This document shows positions 8,067 to 16,604 of a stretch of 64,000 bases of DNA, piece by piece. A program made the translations under genes and the position numbers. Source of the stretch: Symbiobacterium terraclitae (GTDB taxonomy: Bacteria; Bacillota; Sulfobacillia; Symbiobacteriales; Symbiobacteriaceae); the NCBI RefSeq assembly GCF_017874315.1, contig NZ_JAGGLG010000020.1, positions 1 to 64,000 on the forward strand. Reading direction: 5' to 3'. The notes under the pieces are model-generated. The model made no database searches and was not told where the DNA came from. It saw only the letters and a program-made list of their open reading frames with translations. How positions within the stretch are numbered: the first letter of the stretch is position 1; the number at the start of each line of letters is the position of its first letter.

Positions 8067-9881
8067 CTACGGGCCCGCCGGGTAGCGCAGCCATTCGCTG
8101 TTCGCCCACCGGATCAGCAGCAGCCGTCCGTCCGGCAGCCAGCCCGCGACATGGCCGCTGCCGTACTGTCGCTCTGCTCCGTCGGCGCTCAAGACCACTA
8201 CGTCGTCATAGACCTGATCCTGAACCCGGTACGCGAACCCGCCGGGGCCCGGCACCCATTCTCGCTGCGCCTCGGCCGGAGGGTCCGGGGCCTCCTCCAG
8301 GGAATCGGACGCGAGGTCGAGCCGCAGGTAGCGCCAGGCGCCGAACTCGGGGGCCGGCTCCCGGATCAGCAGCGACGAGCCGTCCGGGCTGAAGGAGAGC
8401 TCCAGCCAGGGCGCAAACTCGCTGTGCGGGATGCGCACCCTGACCTGCCGCTCGGCCAGGATCCGGTCTTCCCCGGTCTCCAGGTCGTGCAGGACGATGC
8501 TGCCGGGCGCCAGCTGGTGCTCGTCCTCCTCCCGCATGTCGTACGTGATGCCGGCCAGCAGGCGGCCGTCGGGCGAGAGGGCGGTGAAGGCGGTGCCGCG
8601 GCTCACCTGTACCTCCGCCTGCGTCATCCCCTCCTGCCACCGGTGAATCCGATCGTGGTCCGCAACCACCAGCTCCCCCGGCCGCCAGTAGATCCGGTAC
8701 TGCCAGTCGGTGAGGCGGATGCCCGTCTGGTGCAGGTCTCCGGTGCGGACGTCCAGCGCCCAGATCTGGGTCCTGATGAGGTCGGTCGGGTCGGTGGCCA
8801 TCAGGGCCACCCGGTCGCCGGACGGAGCGACGAGCGTGCGGTAGATGTTGACCGGCGCACGGCCCAGGGCCTCCTCCTGCCCGGTCACCGGGTCCAGCAG
8901 GCTCAGCCGCGGCTCCTCGCCGGTGAAGAGCTCCAGCAGCGACCGGGTCGTCGTGAGGCCGTGGTCGGCCAGGATGCCGTTCAGGTTCAGCGAAAGGTGC
9001 GGGGGCGGGGAGTCCAGCCGGATGGTGATCTCTCCCCCCTGCCGCTCGAACGGCAGGCCTGCTCCCGAGACGTATCCTGCGATAACGGCGAGGTCGGCGC
9101 CCCCCTCGGACCGGAGGCGGAGCTCCATCGGGCGGCGCGGCAGCGTGCTGCCCGGCTCCACCGGCGTCCACTCGCCGCCGTCATACCGGTACTCCATCAC
9201 CACTCGGGGCGTGGTGACGCGCTCGAACTCGAATCCCAGGTCCACGGGCTCGCCGCCCGGGCCGAAGGGGCCTGCGAGCCTGACGGTGACCAACTCTCCC
9301 GGCTGCCCGGCGGGCAGGCGCACGAGGAAGAGCTGCTCACCCGAGACAGACCACAGAGGTTCGACCTCAGGCTCCCCGGCGCCGGTAATGTCGAGCGCGG
9401 CCTCGGCTGCGACCGGGTCCGCGGCGGGCGGAAGGACGAAGTAGACCGTGACCTCGTCGCTGTGGACGTGGAGGCGGCAAGTGCCTGCCACTACATCCCG
9501 GGGCACCGTCTCCCGCAGCCACGGGTAGATCAGGCTGGCCCGGGGGACCACGTCTGCCTGGTAGAGACAGCCCTCCGGTGCCGCCTCGGCCCCGCCGTGT
9601 GGGTTGCCTGCCCCAGTGCTGCTCTGCGGGGCCCCTGCATCCGTCGCTCCCATCGGGTCGGCCGGGCCGGCCCCACCCTGTGGCGTATCCGCACCGGCCG
9701 TGCGTTGCGGGTCCCCCTGTCCGGGCGGTTGCGCGGCCGGGTCTCCCGCAGCAGCGGGAGACTGCGGGCCGGCGGTGCCCTCGGGGGGCGTTGTGCCGGA
9801 AGCTCCCGGACGTATGGAGGGCGTGCATCCGGACAGGAAGAGGAGGACGAGTACCGCCAGCGCACTGCGCCTGAGCCGCAT
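8067..9881 (-). CDS. Large lipoprotein with probable beta-propeller (TolB/WD40-like) domain
   Basis: A 604-residue exported protein with a lipoprotein signal (hydrophobic residues 8-17, then LSGC as lipobox). Next comes a low-complexity Pro/Ala/Gly/Gln linker of about 80 residues, a beta-rich middle region with Ig-like character, and from about residue 300 repeated SPDGRLLAG and SPDGSSLLI motifs typical of TolB/WD40-like propeller blades. It probably sits on the outer face of the membrane and binds a ligand or partner. The start follows AAGGGAG. The specific function is unknown, and I see no catalytic motif. Confidence 0.7.
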   Translation of the reverse strand: MRLRRSALAVLVLLFLSGCTPSIRPGASGTTPPEGTAGPQSPAAAGDPAAQPPGQGDPQRTAGADTPQGGAGPADPMGATDAGAPQSSTGAGNPHGGAEAAPEGCLYQADVVPRASLIYPWLRETVPRDVVAGTCRLHVHSDEVTVYFVLPPAADPVAAEAALDITGAGEPEVEPLWSVSGEQLFLVRLPAGQPGELVTVRLAGPFGPGGEPVDLGFEFERVTTPRVVMEYRYDGGEWTPVEPGSTLPRRPMELRLRSEGGADLAVIAGYVSGAGLPFERQGGEITIRLDSPPPHLSLNLNGILADHGLTTTRSLLELFTGEEPRLSLLDPVTGQEEALGRAPVNIYRTLVAPSGDRVALMATDPTDLIRTQIWALDVRTGDLHQTGIRLTDWQYRIYWRPGELVVADHDRIHRWQEGMTQAEVQVSRGTAFTALSPDGRLLAGITYDMREEDEHQLAPGSIVLHDLETGEDRILAERQVRVRIPHSEFAPWLELSFSPDGSSLLIREPAPEFGAWRYLRLDLASDSLEEAPDPPAEAQREWVPGPGGFAYRVQDQVYDDVVVLSADGAERQYGSGHVAGWLPDGRLLLIRWANSEWLRYPAGP

Positions 9882-10044
9882 GACTTTTCACTCCCTTGCA
9901 TCCTTGCCTGTTAGACCGACCGGCATTCGCATCGGTTCCCACCTTTGACCAGAGGACGCCCCAGCCGCCACCTCCGGTCGGGGTGGCGGCTGGAACTGCG
10001 GCGCGTGGGGAGGGGTCTAACGTGCAGAAGGGGGCTGATGACGC

Positions 10045-11145
10045 ATGCAGAGGGTGCTCGCGTGGGCTACCGCTCTCCTGGTCGCCCTCGGCGCCGGTTG
10101 CGCGGGCCCGGCGCCTGCCGCGCCGGCCAGTGCACCGGTTGCCGGGGAGGAGGGACCGCCGGCTTCTGCGCCCGGCACGATCGGCGCCGAGCCCCAGGTT
10201 TCCGGCCCTCACGCGCCTGGGGAGGAGGCGCTTCCCTCCACGCCTGGCAGTTCCCCCGCCGGGGAGGAGCAGGAGTCCTCCGCGCCCGGCAGTGCACCCG
10301 CCGCGGGAGAGGATGGACAGGCGGTCCCCGCGTCGGAGGTGGCAGGACAGATCCGGGCACGGCTGGCGGGGATGTCGCCGCCGGAGGCCGCCGGCATCAG
10401 GGACGGATGGAACATCCCCGGGTGGGCGGTCTACTGCGTGGGAACCGCTGAGGTTCCGGAGGAGGCGGTGCTCGCCTGCCAGTGGGGCCAGGGCTACAAC
10501 GCCCTGTACGATGGCCGGGTGCTCTTCTGGCGCGAGGGCGGGGAGTGGCGCAGCCAGCCGTACCCGCCTGACGGCGTGGTGGGTGTGGGCAGCTTCCACG
10601 GCCTGCGGCGGGAGGGCAACCTGGTGCAGGTCGTGATGAACGTGGGCGGCGGCCAGACCCGCTACGTGGCGCAGGTGGGGCTGCTGGCCTACGAAGGCGG
10701 GGAGTGGCGGGCCGTGTGGGGGCCCGAGCCGCCTGAGTCCAACGCGCTGTCCGCCGTCGTGGTCCAGCCTCCGCACGGGATCGACCGCTACACCCGATTC
10801 CTCGGAACGGACGGGGTCTCCCTGCGGGAGGAGTGGGAGCGGGACGGGGCCCGGTACGTGATGCGCAGCCGGATCGAACTGACCCCGGATGAGAGTTTCG
10901 TGTCTTCGTTTGCGCAGGTTCTGCTCAGCGATCCGGAAGCGGCGCGCTGGTCGTCAGCGACCGCCGGGGCGCTGGAGCAAGCCTTACAGATGGAACTTCC
11001 CGAGCGGCTGCGAGAGGGGTTCACCGCAAGGAGCGTCGGCGCCGGTGAGGTGCTCCTGGAGGCGGCCGGCGGTGCCGGGGCCTGGCGGGTGACCGTCGTC
11101 GAGGCCGACGGCCGGAGGATGGTGACGGCCATCCGGCCGAACTGA
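10045..11145 (+). CDS. Lipoprotein of unknown function
   Basis: A 366-residue protein with a signal peptide ending in a lipobox-like GAGC (cysteine about residue 19). A linker of roughly 75 residues rich in Ala, Pro, Gly and Glu with the repeating phrase APGSxPAGEE follows, then a folded C-terminal domain. It is divergent from the propeller lipoprotein on the other strand and shares its design of lipobox, linker and domain. No family was recognised. The two lipoproteins share an intergenic region of about 160 bases. Confidence 0.65.
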   Translation: MQRVLAWATALLVALGAGCAGPAPAAPASAPVAGEEGPPASAPGTIGAEPQVSGPHAPGEEALPSTPGSSPAGEEQESSAPGSAPAAGEDGQAVPASEVAGQIRARLAGMSPPEAAGIRDGWNIPGWAVYCVGTAEVPEEAVLACQWGQGYNALYDGRVLFWREGGEWRSQPYPPDGVVGVGSFHGLRREGNLVQVVMNVGGGQTRYVAQVGLLAYEGGEWRAVWGPEPPESNALSAVVVQPPHGIDRYTRFLGTDGVSLREEWERDGARYVMRSRIELTPDESFVSSFAQVLLSDPEAARWSSATAGALEQALQMELPERLREGFTARSVGAGEVLLEAAGGAGAWRVTVVEADGRRMVTAIRPN

Positions 11146-11162
11146 GGGCAGGCGGACTGCCC

Positions 11163-11276
11163 ATGCGTGTGACCGCGGGCGCCGGGCGCATGGCGGCCAT
11201 CCTGGTCGCCTTCCACGCCCGGCGGCACGGTCTGGGCTACGACGCGGCTGTGCGGCGTTGGCTGGCGCGCTCCTGA
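11163..11276 (+). CDS. Possible small protein, 37 residues
   Basis: A short open frame with coding-like third-position GC encodes a basic peptide (MRVTAGAGRMAAILVAF... to ...RRWLARS). It sits just after the lipoprotein gene and ends 18 bases before the convergent AraC-type gene. The upstream GGGCAGGCGG is a weak ribosome binding site. It may not be translated. Confidence 0.25.
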   Translation: MRVTAGAGRMAAILVAFHARRHGLGYDAAVRRWLARS

Positions 11277-11294
11277 CCGGTGGCTGGCGGCGCG

Positions 11295-12158
11295 TCAGCG
11301 CCGGACGGGGATCCAGATCTCGCTGCGGAAGGTCGGCGACGAGGTGTCGTCGCTCTCGTTCCACAGGATCTCGGGGCCCGGCGCGGCCTCGTAGCCGGAG
11401 GAGGGGAACCACTCCGAGTAGATGCGCGCCCAGGTGTCCTGCAGGGCCTGCGGGAAGGGGCCCACGGACTCGAACACGGCCCAGGTGAGCGCGGGGACCT
11501 CGAGGACCTGGAAGCCCGGCGGGCAGGGACGGTCGGTGGCGGCGCCGATCCACTGGTCCAGCGAGCCGCCCTCCTGCCGCCCCTCCGCGAAGTTGAGCGA
11601 CGCCTGCAGGATGCCCACCGGCTCCACGTTGGACAGGGCCTTGAGCTGCCGGATTCCCTCGATGCCCAGCTCCTTCCACATGGCCGCAATCTCCGGGTTG
11701 ACGCCCTTGTACTGCAGCCGCACACGGCGCATGATGCCCACGATGCGGAACGCGTCCTTCTCCACGATTCGGTAGTGCATTTCGGTGCCCCCTTGGATGG
11801 TGAGTTGGAAGGTCATGCGGGAGAACGCCCTCAGCGCCTGCCCCGGCTGCTTCGCTTCCGAAGGCGGGATGCCGTGCTCCGCGTGGAAGGCCCGGGCGAA
11901 GGCATCGGGCGACTCGTAGCCGTACTTGAGCGCCACGTCGGTGACGCGGGCGCCGGTCGCCAGGTCCTGCGCGGCCAGCGTGAGTCGCCGGCGGCGGATG
12001 TAGGCGGAGAGCGGCATGCCCGCCAGGGCCGCGAACATCCGGCGGAAATGGTACTCCGAACAGCCGGCGACGCGGGCCGCAGCCCGGACGTCCACGTCCT
12101 CGTGCAGGTGTGCCTCGATGTAGGCCAAGGCGGCGTTCAGGTCGTGCAGTGGGTTCAC
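11295..12158 (-). CDS. AraC-family regulator with C-terminal effector-binding domain
   Basis: A 287-residue regulator. The first 110 residues carry two AraC helix-turn-helix motifs ([22 protein letters not shown] and [25 protein letters not shown]). The remainder is a GyrI/SOB-like small-molecule-binding domain ([16 protein letters not shown] ... WIPVRR), as in Rob and BmrR-type multidrug sensors. The GTG at 12158 follows GAGGGAGGT; a longer upstream reading lacks such a site. An 8-bp inverted repeat at 12193-12223 just upstream could be its own operator. The ligand and target genes are not evident. Confidence 0.85.
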   Translation of the reverse strand: MNPLHDLNAALAYIEAHLHEDVDVRAAARVAGCSEYHFRRMFAALAGMPLSAYIRRRRLTLAAQDLATGARVTDVALKYGYESPDAFARAFHAEHGIPPSEAKQPGQALRAFSRMTFQLTIQGGTEMHYRIVEKDAFRIVGIMRRVRLQYKGVNPEIAAMWKELGIEGIRQLKALSNVEPVGILQASLNFAEGRQEGGSLDQWIGAATDRPCPPGFQVLEVPALTWAVFESVGPFPQALQDTWARIYSEWFPSSGYEAAPGPEILWNESDDTSSPTFRSEIWIPVRR

Positions 12159-12192
12159 GCGATGACCTCCCTCGCACCAGACGATAGCAGAC

Positions 12193-12223
12193 GCACCGAA
12201 CCGGCGCCCGACCGATTCGGTGC
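12193..12223. promoter_or_regulatory. Inverted repeat upstream of AraC-type gene
   Basis: Arms GCACCGAA (12193-12200) and TTCGGTGC (12216-12223) with a 15-base spacer lie 35-65 bases upstream of the regulator start. The spacing puts the arm centres 23 bases apart, about two helical turns, suitable for a dimeric regulator. This is inference from position only. Confidence 0.4.
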
Positions 12224-12331
12224 AAGATCTGCAGGGGGCCATTTCACAGTTCGATGCTGAGTCGGCACGAACATCACGTTGCAGAGCCTGCACGGCGTAG
12301 CGGCGTCGGCACCATGCAGCGTGGCGACCAC

Positions 12332-12697
12332 TTACCGCCAGTGTTCCCTGGGGATGTAGTCGAACAGCAGCCCGCTCGTGCAGCGAAGCCGCACGTCGAT
12401 CCACTCGCTGCCCTTGCGCAGCGCGAGGGCGAGCGGCACGCAACGCTGGGCGGGAATGCCCGGGATCAGCCGGCGGAACCGGTCGAGCCGGGCGGCCGCG
12501 AGCGCGTCCCGCGCCGCCAGCGGCACCAGGCCGGGCTCCGCCAACTCCGCCCGCTGCCCGTCGTGCAGCATGGCCACGGACGAGACCTGGGCTGCGGCCC
12601 AGATTCTCCCGCCCACGGGGTAGAGGTACGCGCCGGTCAGGGCGCACGCCAGCGCAGCGAACAGCATGAGCAAGCTCCGGGCTGCCGTCCTCCGCAT
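12332..12697 (-). CDS. Small exported or membrane-anchored protein
   Basis: A 121-residue protein with an N-terminal hydrophobic segment (residues 8-25, [19 protein letters not shown]), either a signal anchor or an uncleaved signal. A soluble domain of about 90 residues follows, with two cysteines that could pair. No family was recognised. Its upstream region contains a 37-bp tandem repeat (12787-12946). The ribosome binding site is weak (GGGCGGTGAG). Confidence 0.5.
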   Translation of the reverse strand: MRRTAARSLLMLFAALACALTGAYLYPVGGRIWAAAQVSSVAMLHDGQRAELAEPGLVPLAARDALAAARLDRFRRLIPGIPAQRCVPLALALRKGSEWIDVRLRCTSGLLFDYIPREHWR

Positions 12698-12786
12698 GTT
12701 GCTCACCGCCCAGGAAGGTGTAGTGCCGAGCTCACAGGTGTTCACCCCCCGGCCCGGGCCAGCCTGCGCAGCGGCTGGCCGTCGCT

Positions 12787-12946
12787 CTGTCCTGTCCCTG
12801 CACAGGATCGGCTTCGGCCGATCGGTGTTCTGGACCGTCCCCGCAAAGCATCGGCCGACCGGTGTTCTGGACCGTCCCCGCACAGCACCGGCTGACCGGT
12901 GTTCTGTACCGTCCTCGCAGACCATCGGCTGATCGGTGTCCGGTCC
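12787..12946. repeat. 37-bp tandem repeat, about four and a half copies
   Basis: The word GGTGTTCTG recurs at 12824, 12861 and 12898, and as GGTGTCCGG at 12935, exactly 37 bases apart. A diverged copy precedes 12824. Each unit has the form GGTGTTCTGGACCGTCC followed by a CGC-rich part and ATCGGCCGACC. It fills most of the 380-base gene-free stretch 12698-13079 between the small membrane protein gene and the propeller gene. No coding role is apparent. Confidence 0.75.
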
Positions 12947-13079
12947 GGGCCCGGGAGAATGCTGCACCTGCCAGAGCGATATTCGTCTCCCAGCGCCCTG
13001 CGCCCTCCATTGCCGCACAAGCGCGAACCCGCCGCCCGGGCCGGCCCCGGGCGGCGGTGTTCTCATGCGGCCACACGCC

Positions 13080-14087
13080 CTAGCGGCGCGTGCGCACCGT
13101 TGTATAGATGCCGTTGTCGGTACCCCGCACGAACAGGTAGAGCCGGTCGGCGAAGCGGACCCCCTCCGGGCCGCTGGGGGTGCGCCCGCCGCCCGGGACC
13201 TCGGTCCACCCGGTCCACTGGCCCCGCCGGTCCCGCACGTTCAGGTAGATGCCGTCGTCCGTGCCCCGCACCAGCAGGTAGAGGTTGCCCCGGTAGACGA
13301 CGGCACCGGGGCCGCTGGGGGTGCGCCCGCCGCCCGGGATTTCGGTCCAGTTGGTCCACTGGTTCGGCCCTCGCATGGCGGCGCCGTAGATGCGGTTGTC
13401 GGTGCCCCGCACGAAGAGCCAGAGCGTGCCCATGTAGGAGACGATGGCCGGCGCGTCGGGCGTGGCGCCGGTCGGCACCCGCTGCCAGCCCCGCCACTGG
13501 CCGTCGTAGCGCTGCACCCAGACCGCGTTGTCGGTGCCCCGCACCGCCAGGTAGAGGGCGCCCTGGTGGACGGTGACGGACGGCCCGCTGGTCGTCAGGC
13601 CGCCGCCCGGGACCTCCGTCCAGCCGCTCCACCGGCTGCCTGTCAGCCGGTTCTGGTAGATGCGGTTGTCGGTGCCCCGCACGAAGAGGTGGAGCGAGCC
13701 CCGGTAGCTGACCCCGCAGGGCGCGCTGGGCGTGCGCCCCTGCCCGGGCACCTCCCGCCACTCGCCCCAGCCCGTGCGCCGGCTCATCCGGTTCCAGTAG
13801 ATCCCGCTGTCGGTGCCCCGCACGAAGAGGTGCAGGTCGTTCTGGTAGGTGATCGGCGCGGGCGAATCCAGCGTCTCGCCGGTGCCGATCCGCCGCCAGT
13901 TGGACCAGCCGCTGCGGCTGAGAGGGCCGCCCTCCTGCCGCAGGTTCCACTCCACGTCCCGCTCGTCGTCCATGTCGTCGTCATCCCGATCCGGGCGGCC
14001 CCAGGGCGGCGTCGGCTGCGGCCACTGCTGCACGAGGGGCATGCCCGGGCCAGGCCAGCCTGGCATCAACCAGGGTGGCAGTTGCAT
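13080..14087 (-). CDS. PLL-like six-repeat beta-propeller (lectin-type) protein
   Basis: A 335-residue protein consisting of an N-terminal Pro/Trp/Gly segment, an acidic stretch (DRDDDDMDDERD near residues 33-44), then six tandem repeats of about 46 residues. Each repeat ends with LxLxVRGTDxxIY, for example LHLFVRGTDSGIY, LYLAVRGTDNAVW and LYLFVRGTDNGIY, and contains a WxxWxxxPGGGRTxSGP turn. This repeat is that of PLL/PHL-type fucose-binding lectins and related propellers. There is no signal peptide, so localisation is open. The start follows AGGAGGATA. Single gene, no partner visible. Sugar binding is inferred from the repeat family. Confidence 0.8.
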   Translation of the reverse strand: MQLPPWLMPGWPGPGMPLVQQWPQPTPPWGRPDRDDDDMDDERDVEWNLRQEGGPLSRSGWSNWRRIGTGETLDSPAPITYQNDLHLFVRGTDSGIYWNRMSRRTGWGEWREVPGQGRTPSAPCGVSYRGSLHLFVRGTDNRIYQNRLTGSRWSGWTEVPGGGLTTSGPSVTVHQGALYLAVRGTDNAVWVQRYDGQWRGWQRVPTGATPDAPAIVSYMGTLWLFVRGTDNRIYGAAMRGPNQWTNWTEIPGGGRTPSGPGAVVYRGNLYLLVRGTDDGIYLNVRDRRGQWTGWTEVPGGGRTPSGPEGVRFADRLYLFVRGTDNGIYTTVRTRR

Positions 14088-14319
14088 GCGGTATCCTCCT
14101 TCGTAAGTACGGTTACCGCCAGTTTATGTAGAGCAGGGGGGAGGGGTGCGGTCGGGAACCCGGTCAGACGCGGACCAGGCGGGCGGGTGCGTTTGGACGT
14201 GCCCGCCCGCGTGTGCTGTTCTACCGTACTAGTACAGTTGAGACAGACCACGAGCGTGCGTTGGTACATTAGTGACGTGCCGGGCCGGAACTCCGTGACA
14301 CCGCCGCGGACAGCCCAGG

Positions 14320-14418
14320 CCAGCGCACCGGCGGCTTCGCGGCGGCCGTGAGCCAGAAAACCGCCAGGCCATCTCCCCCGACAGCCTCGCGCCGGCGGAG
14401 GACCCGAAAACCGGCAGG
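14320..14418. repeat. Two diverged ~50-bp copies in an intergenic region
   Basis: On the minus strand, 14418-14368 and 14367-14320 align as two related units, each with CGGTTTTC(G/T)GG near the start and a GCGAGGC or GCGAAGC word in the middle. They lie in the 566-base gene-free stretch 14088-14653, between the propeller gene and the head of the transketolase operon. The stretch also contains a T7 run at 14491-14497 and the operon promoter. No function is assigned. Confidence 0.35.
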
Positions 14419-14520
14419 CAGAGCGGAACGCCTGGTCGGCGGCGATGCCCGCACGGGGTCGGCGCCGCCGGTATCCGATCGGGCCTCACCTTTTTTTCAC
14501 GAAGTAGCGCCACATACCTA

Positions 14521-14549
14521 TTGATCCAACTTTGGGACCGTGGTATGAA
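14521..14549 (+). promoter_or_regulatory. Probable sigma-A promoter of the transketolase/MTR operon
   Basis: TTGATC (14521-14526) and TATGAA (14544-14549) are separated by exactly 17 bases, each matching four of six consensus positions. The AT content rises locally, and the promoter lies just upstream of a perfect palindrome at 14573-14588 and about 105 bases before the first gene. Confidence 0.55.
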
Positions 14550-14572
14550 TTCCATTGAACAGATGCACAGCA

Positions 14573-14588
14573 GTGAACAATTGTTCAC
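14573..14588. promoter_or_regulatory. Perfect 16-bp palindromic operator
   Basis: GTGAACAATTGTTCAC reads the same on both strands. It begins 24 bases after the -10 box, so a bound protein would block transcription start or early elongation. A half-site TTGAACA lies at 14554-14560. The SorC-type regulator encoded in the same operon (18923-19870) is the natural candidate to bind it. Confidence 0.6.
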
Positions 14589-14653
14589 GCACCACGGTTC
14601 CCAGTAGATGTCGGGTTCACACGAGTCGGCAAAGGCATGAAGAGGGGGCGGTT

Positions 14654-15595
14654 GTGCACGTGAGTACTCAGGCTCGGTCCCTGACCTGGCAGGACGAGGT
14701 CCGGCGTGTGGCCAGGCGCGTCCGCATGCGGGTGCTGGAACACACGCTGAACAACAACGGCGGCTACATGAGCCAGGCCTGCTCCTCCGCTGAGACCCTG
14801 GCTGCGCTGTATCTGAAGATCATGAACCTGGGTCCCAGCGAGGCGCCGATGGTGCCTCCGCCGTTCCCGGGCGTCCCGGGTCCCGGCAACACCAACTACT
14901 TCACCGGCGCGGCCTACAACGGGCCCCGCGCACCCCATCTGGACCGGTTCTACCTCTCCCCGGCGCACTACGCCCTGGTGCTCTACGCCACCCTCATCGA
15001 GGTGGGCCGCATGGCGCCGGAGGGGCTGGCGCAGTTCAATCAGGACGGCAGCACCGTGGAGATGATCGGCGCCGAGCACTCGCCCGGCATGGAGGTCACC
15101 ACCGGCTCGCTGGGGCAGGGCCTCAGCCAGGCGATCGGCGTTGCGGTCGCCCGCCGGATGCGGGGCGAGACCGGCCGCACCTGGGTCTACATGTCGGACG
15201 GCGAGTTCCAGGAGGGGCAGACCTGGGAGGCCATGCAGTTCCTCTCCTTCTACAAGCTCGACCGCGTCGGCATCTACGTGGACGTCAACGGCCAGCAGTG
15301 CGACGGCGCCATGGAGTCCGTGATGCCCATCGAGCCCCTGAAGGCCCGCCTGGAGGCGTTCGGCGCCCGGGTCTTCCAGGTGGACGGCCACGACCCGGAG
15401 GCCCTCGCCGCGCCTGCGGCGCTGGAGCCCGACGGCCGGCCGCTGGTCGTCCTGGCCTACACTGACCCCTGCCGCGGGCTGGACCTGCTCCGGCGCAACG
15501 CCCCCAAGTTGCACTACTTGCGGTTCAAGAGCCCGGAAGAGCGGCAGCTCTACGAAGGGGAACTGCGCAAGATGCAGGCGGAGGAGGGCGTATAG
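14654..15595 (+). CDS. Transketolase N-terminal subunit (split transketolase, ThDP-binding)
   Basis: A 313-residue subunit carrying the thiamine-diphosphate and metal-binding half of a two-gene transketolase. Visible features are H/G-rich substrate motifs, the MEVTTGSLGQGLSQAIGVAVARRMRG region near residue 145-170, and the ThDP motif MSDGEFQEGQTWEA near 180. The motif begins SDG where canonical enzymes have GDG. The GTG at 14654 follows AGAGGGGG. Split transketolases include ordinary pentose enzymes and the apulose-4-phosphate enzymes AptA/AptB. Here the pair leads an operon with a RuBisCO-like protein and methylthioribose enzymes, which suggests a dedicated 1-substituted ketose phosphate substrate. 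That last point is inference. Confidence 0.85.
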   Translation: MHVSTQARSLTWQDEVRRVARRVRMRVLEHTLNNNGGYMSQACSSAETLAALYLKIMNLGPSEAPMVPPPFPGVPGPGNTNYFTGAAYNGPRAPHLDRFYLSPAHYALVLYATLIEVGRMAPEGLAQFNQDGSTVEMIGAEHSPGMEVTTGSLGQGLSQAIGVAVARRMRGETGRTWVYMSDGEFQEGQTWEAMQFLSFYKLDRVGIYVDVNGQQCDGAMESVMPIEPLKARLEAFGARVFQVDGHDPEALAAPAALEPDGRPLVVLAYTDPCRGLDLLRRNAPKLHYLRFKSPEERQLYEGELRKMQAEEGV

Positions 15596-15596
15596 C

Positions 15597-16604
15597 ATGG
15601 AGTTGCTCAAGCGGGTACACGCGCACAACATCGTGGCCTGGGCCAAGGACAGGCCCGAGGTGGTCGTCCTGTCGGCCGACCTCACGAGTTCCAGCGAGGC
15701 TGACCTCTTCCGCGACACCTATCCCGACCGCTTCTTTAGCTTCGGCCTGTCCGAGCAGAACATGCTGAGCGTCGCCGGCGGGATGGCCCGCGAGGGTCTG
15801 ACCCCCTTCGTCCACACCTTCGCCGTCTTCATCTACCGCCGGGCGTACGACCAGATCGCCATGTCCGTGGCGTACCCGAACCTGCGCGTGCGGATGATCG
15901 GGTTCCTCCCCGGCATCCTGACGCCGGGCGGCGCGACGCACCAGGCCATCGAGGACATCGCCGTCATGCGGGCCCTGCCCAACATGACCATCCTCGAGAC
16001 CGGCGACGCGACCGACGTGGAGTCCGTCCTGGACGTGGCGCAGGCGGTGGACGGCCCCGTGTACGTCCGGATGCTCCGGGGCGAGATCCCGCGCCTCTTC
16101 GACGCCAGCGAGCCCATGCGGTTCAACCGGGCACGGATCCTGAGCCGCGGGACGGACATCGCGCTCCTCACCTCCGGCATCTGCACCGAGGAGGCCATGC
16201 GGGCCACCAGCGTGCTGAAGGCGCGCGGCGTCTCCATCCAGCACCTGCACGTGACCACGCTCAAGCCCTTCACCGACCCGGCGGTGCTCGAGGCCGCGGC
16301 GGGCGCCAAGTACGGGGTCATCACCATGGAGAACCACTCCGTCATCGGCGGCCTGGGCACGGCCGTGGCGGAGGTCATGGTCGAGGCCGGGCTCGGCAAG
16401 CGCCTGGTGCGCATCGGCATCCCTGACGTCTTCGCGCACGGGGCCAGCCGCCAGTACCTCATGAAGGAACTCGGGCTGGACGCCATGGCACTGGTGCGCA
16501 AGGTGGAACAGATGGTCGGCCAGGCGCTGGGCATCACCGAGGAGGACCTGGCCGCCGTCCGGCTCACCGCAGTCCACAGCGATGCAAAGGCGGAGGCACT
16601 GTAA
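15597..16604 (+). CDS. Transketolase C-terminal subunit
   Basis: A 335-residue partner of the preceding gene, starting one base after its stop. It has the pyrimidine-binding domain (residues 1-165, with FFSFGLSEQNMLSVAGGMAREG carrying the conserved Glu that activates ThDP) and the C-terminal transketolase domain (ITMENHSVIGGLGTAVAEVM near 240-260). The start follows GGAGGAGGG. Together the two chains make a complete 648-residue enzyme that transfers a two-carbon ketol unit. The stop overlaps the RuBisCO-like gene by one base (TAATG), so the three genes are almost certainly co-translated. Confidence 0.87.
   Translation: MELLKRVHAHNIVAWAKDRPEVVVLSADLTSSSEADLFRDTYPDRFFSFGLSEQNMLSVAGGMAREGLTPFVHTFAVFIYRRAYDQIAMSVAYPNLRVRMIGFLPGILTPGGATHQAIEDIAVMRALPNMTILETGDATDVESVLDVAQAVDGPVYVRMLRGEIPRLFDASEPMRFNRARILSRGTDIALLTSGICTEEAMRATSVLKARGVSIQHLHVTTLKPFTDPAVLEAAAGAKYGVITMENHSVIGGLGTAVAEVMVEAGLGKRLVRIGIPDVFAHGASRQYLMKELGLDAMALVRKVEQMVGQALGITEEDLAAVRLTAVHSDAKAEAL

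Noticed and set aside
14229-14588. A 119-residue minus-strand reading frame in the gap before the transketolase operon
   Set aside because: It runs across the operon promoter and palindrome, has atypical Cys/Arg/Ser-rich composition and no ribosome binding site.
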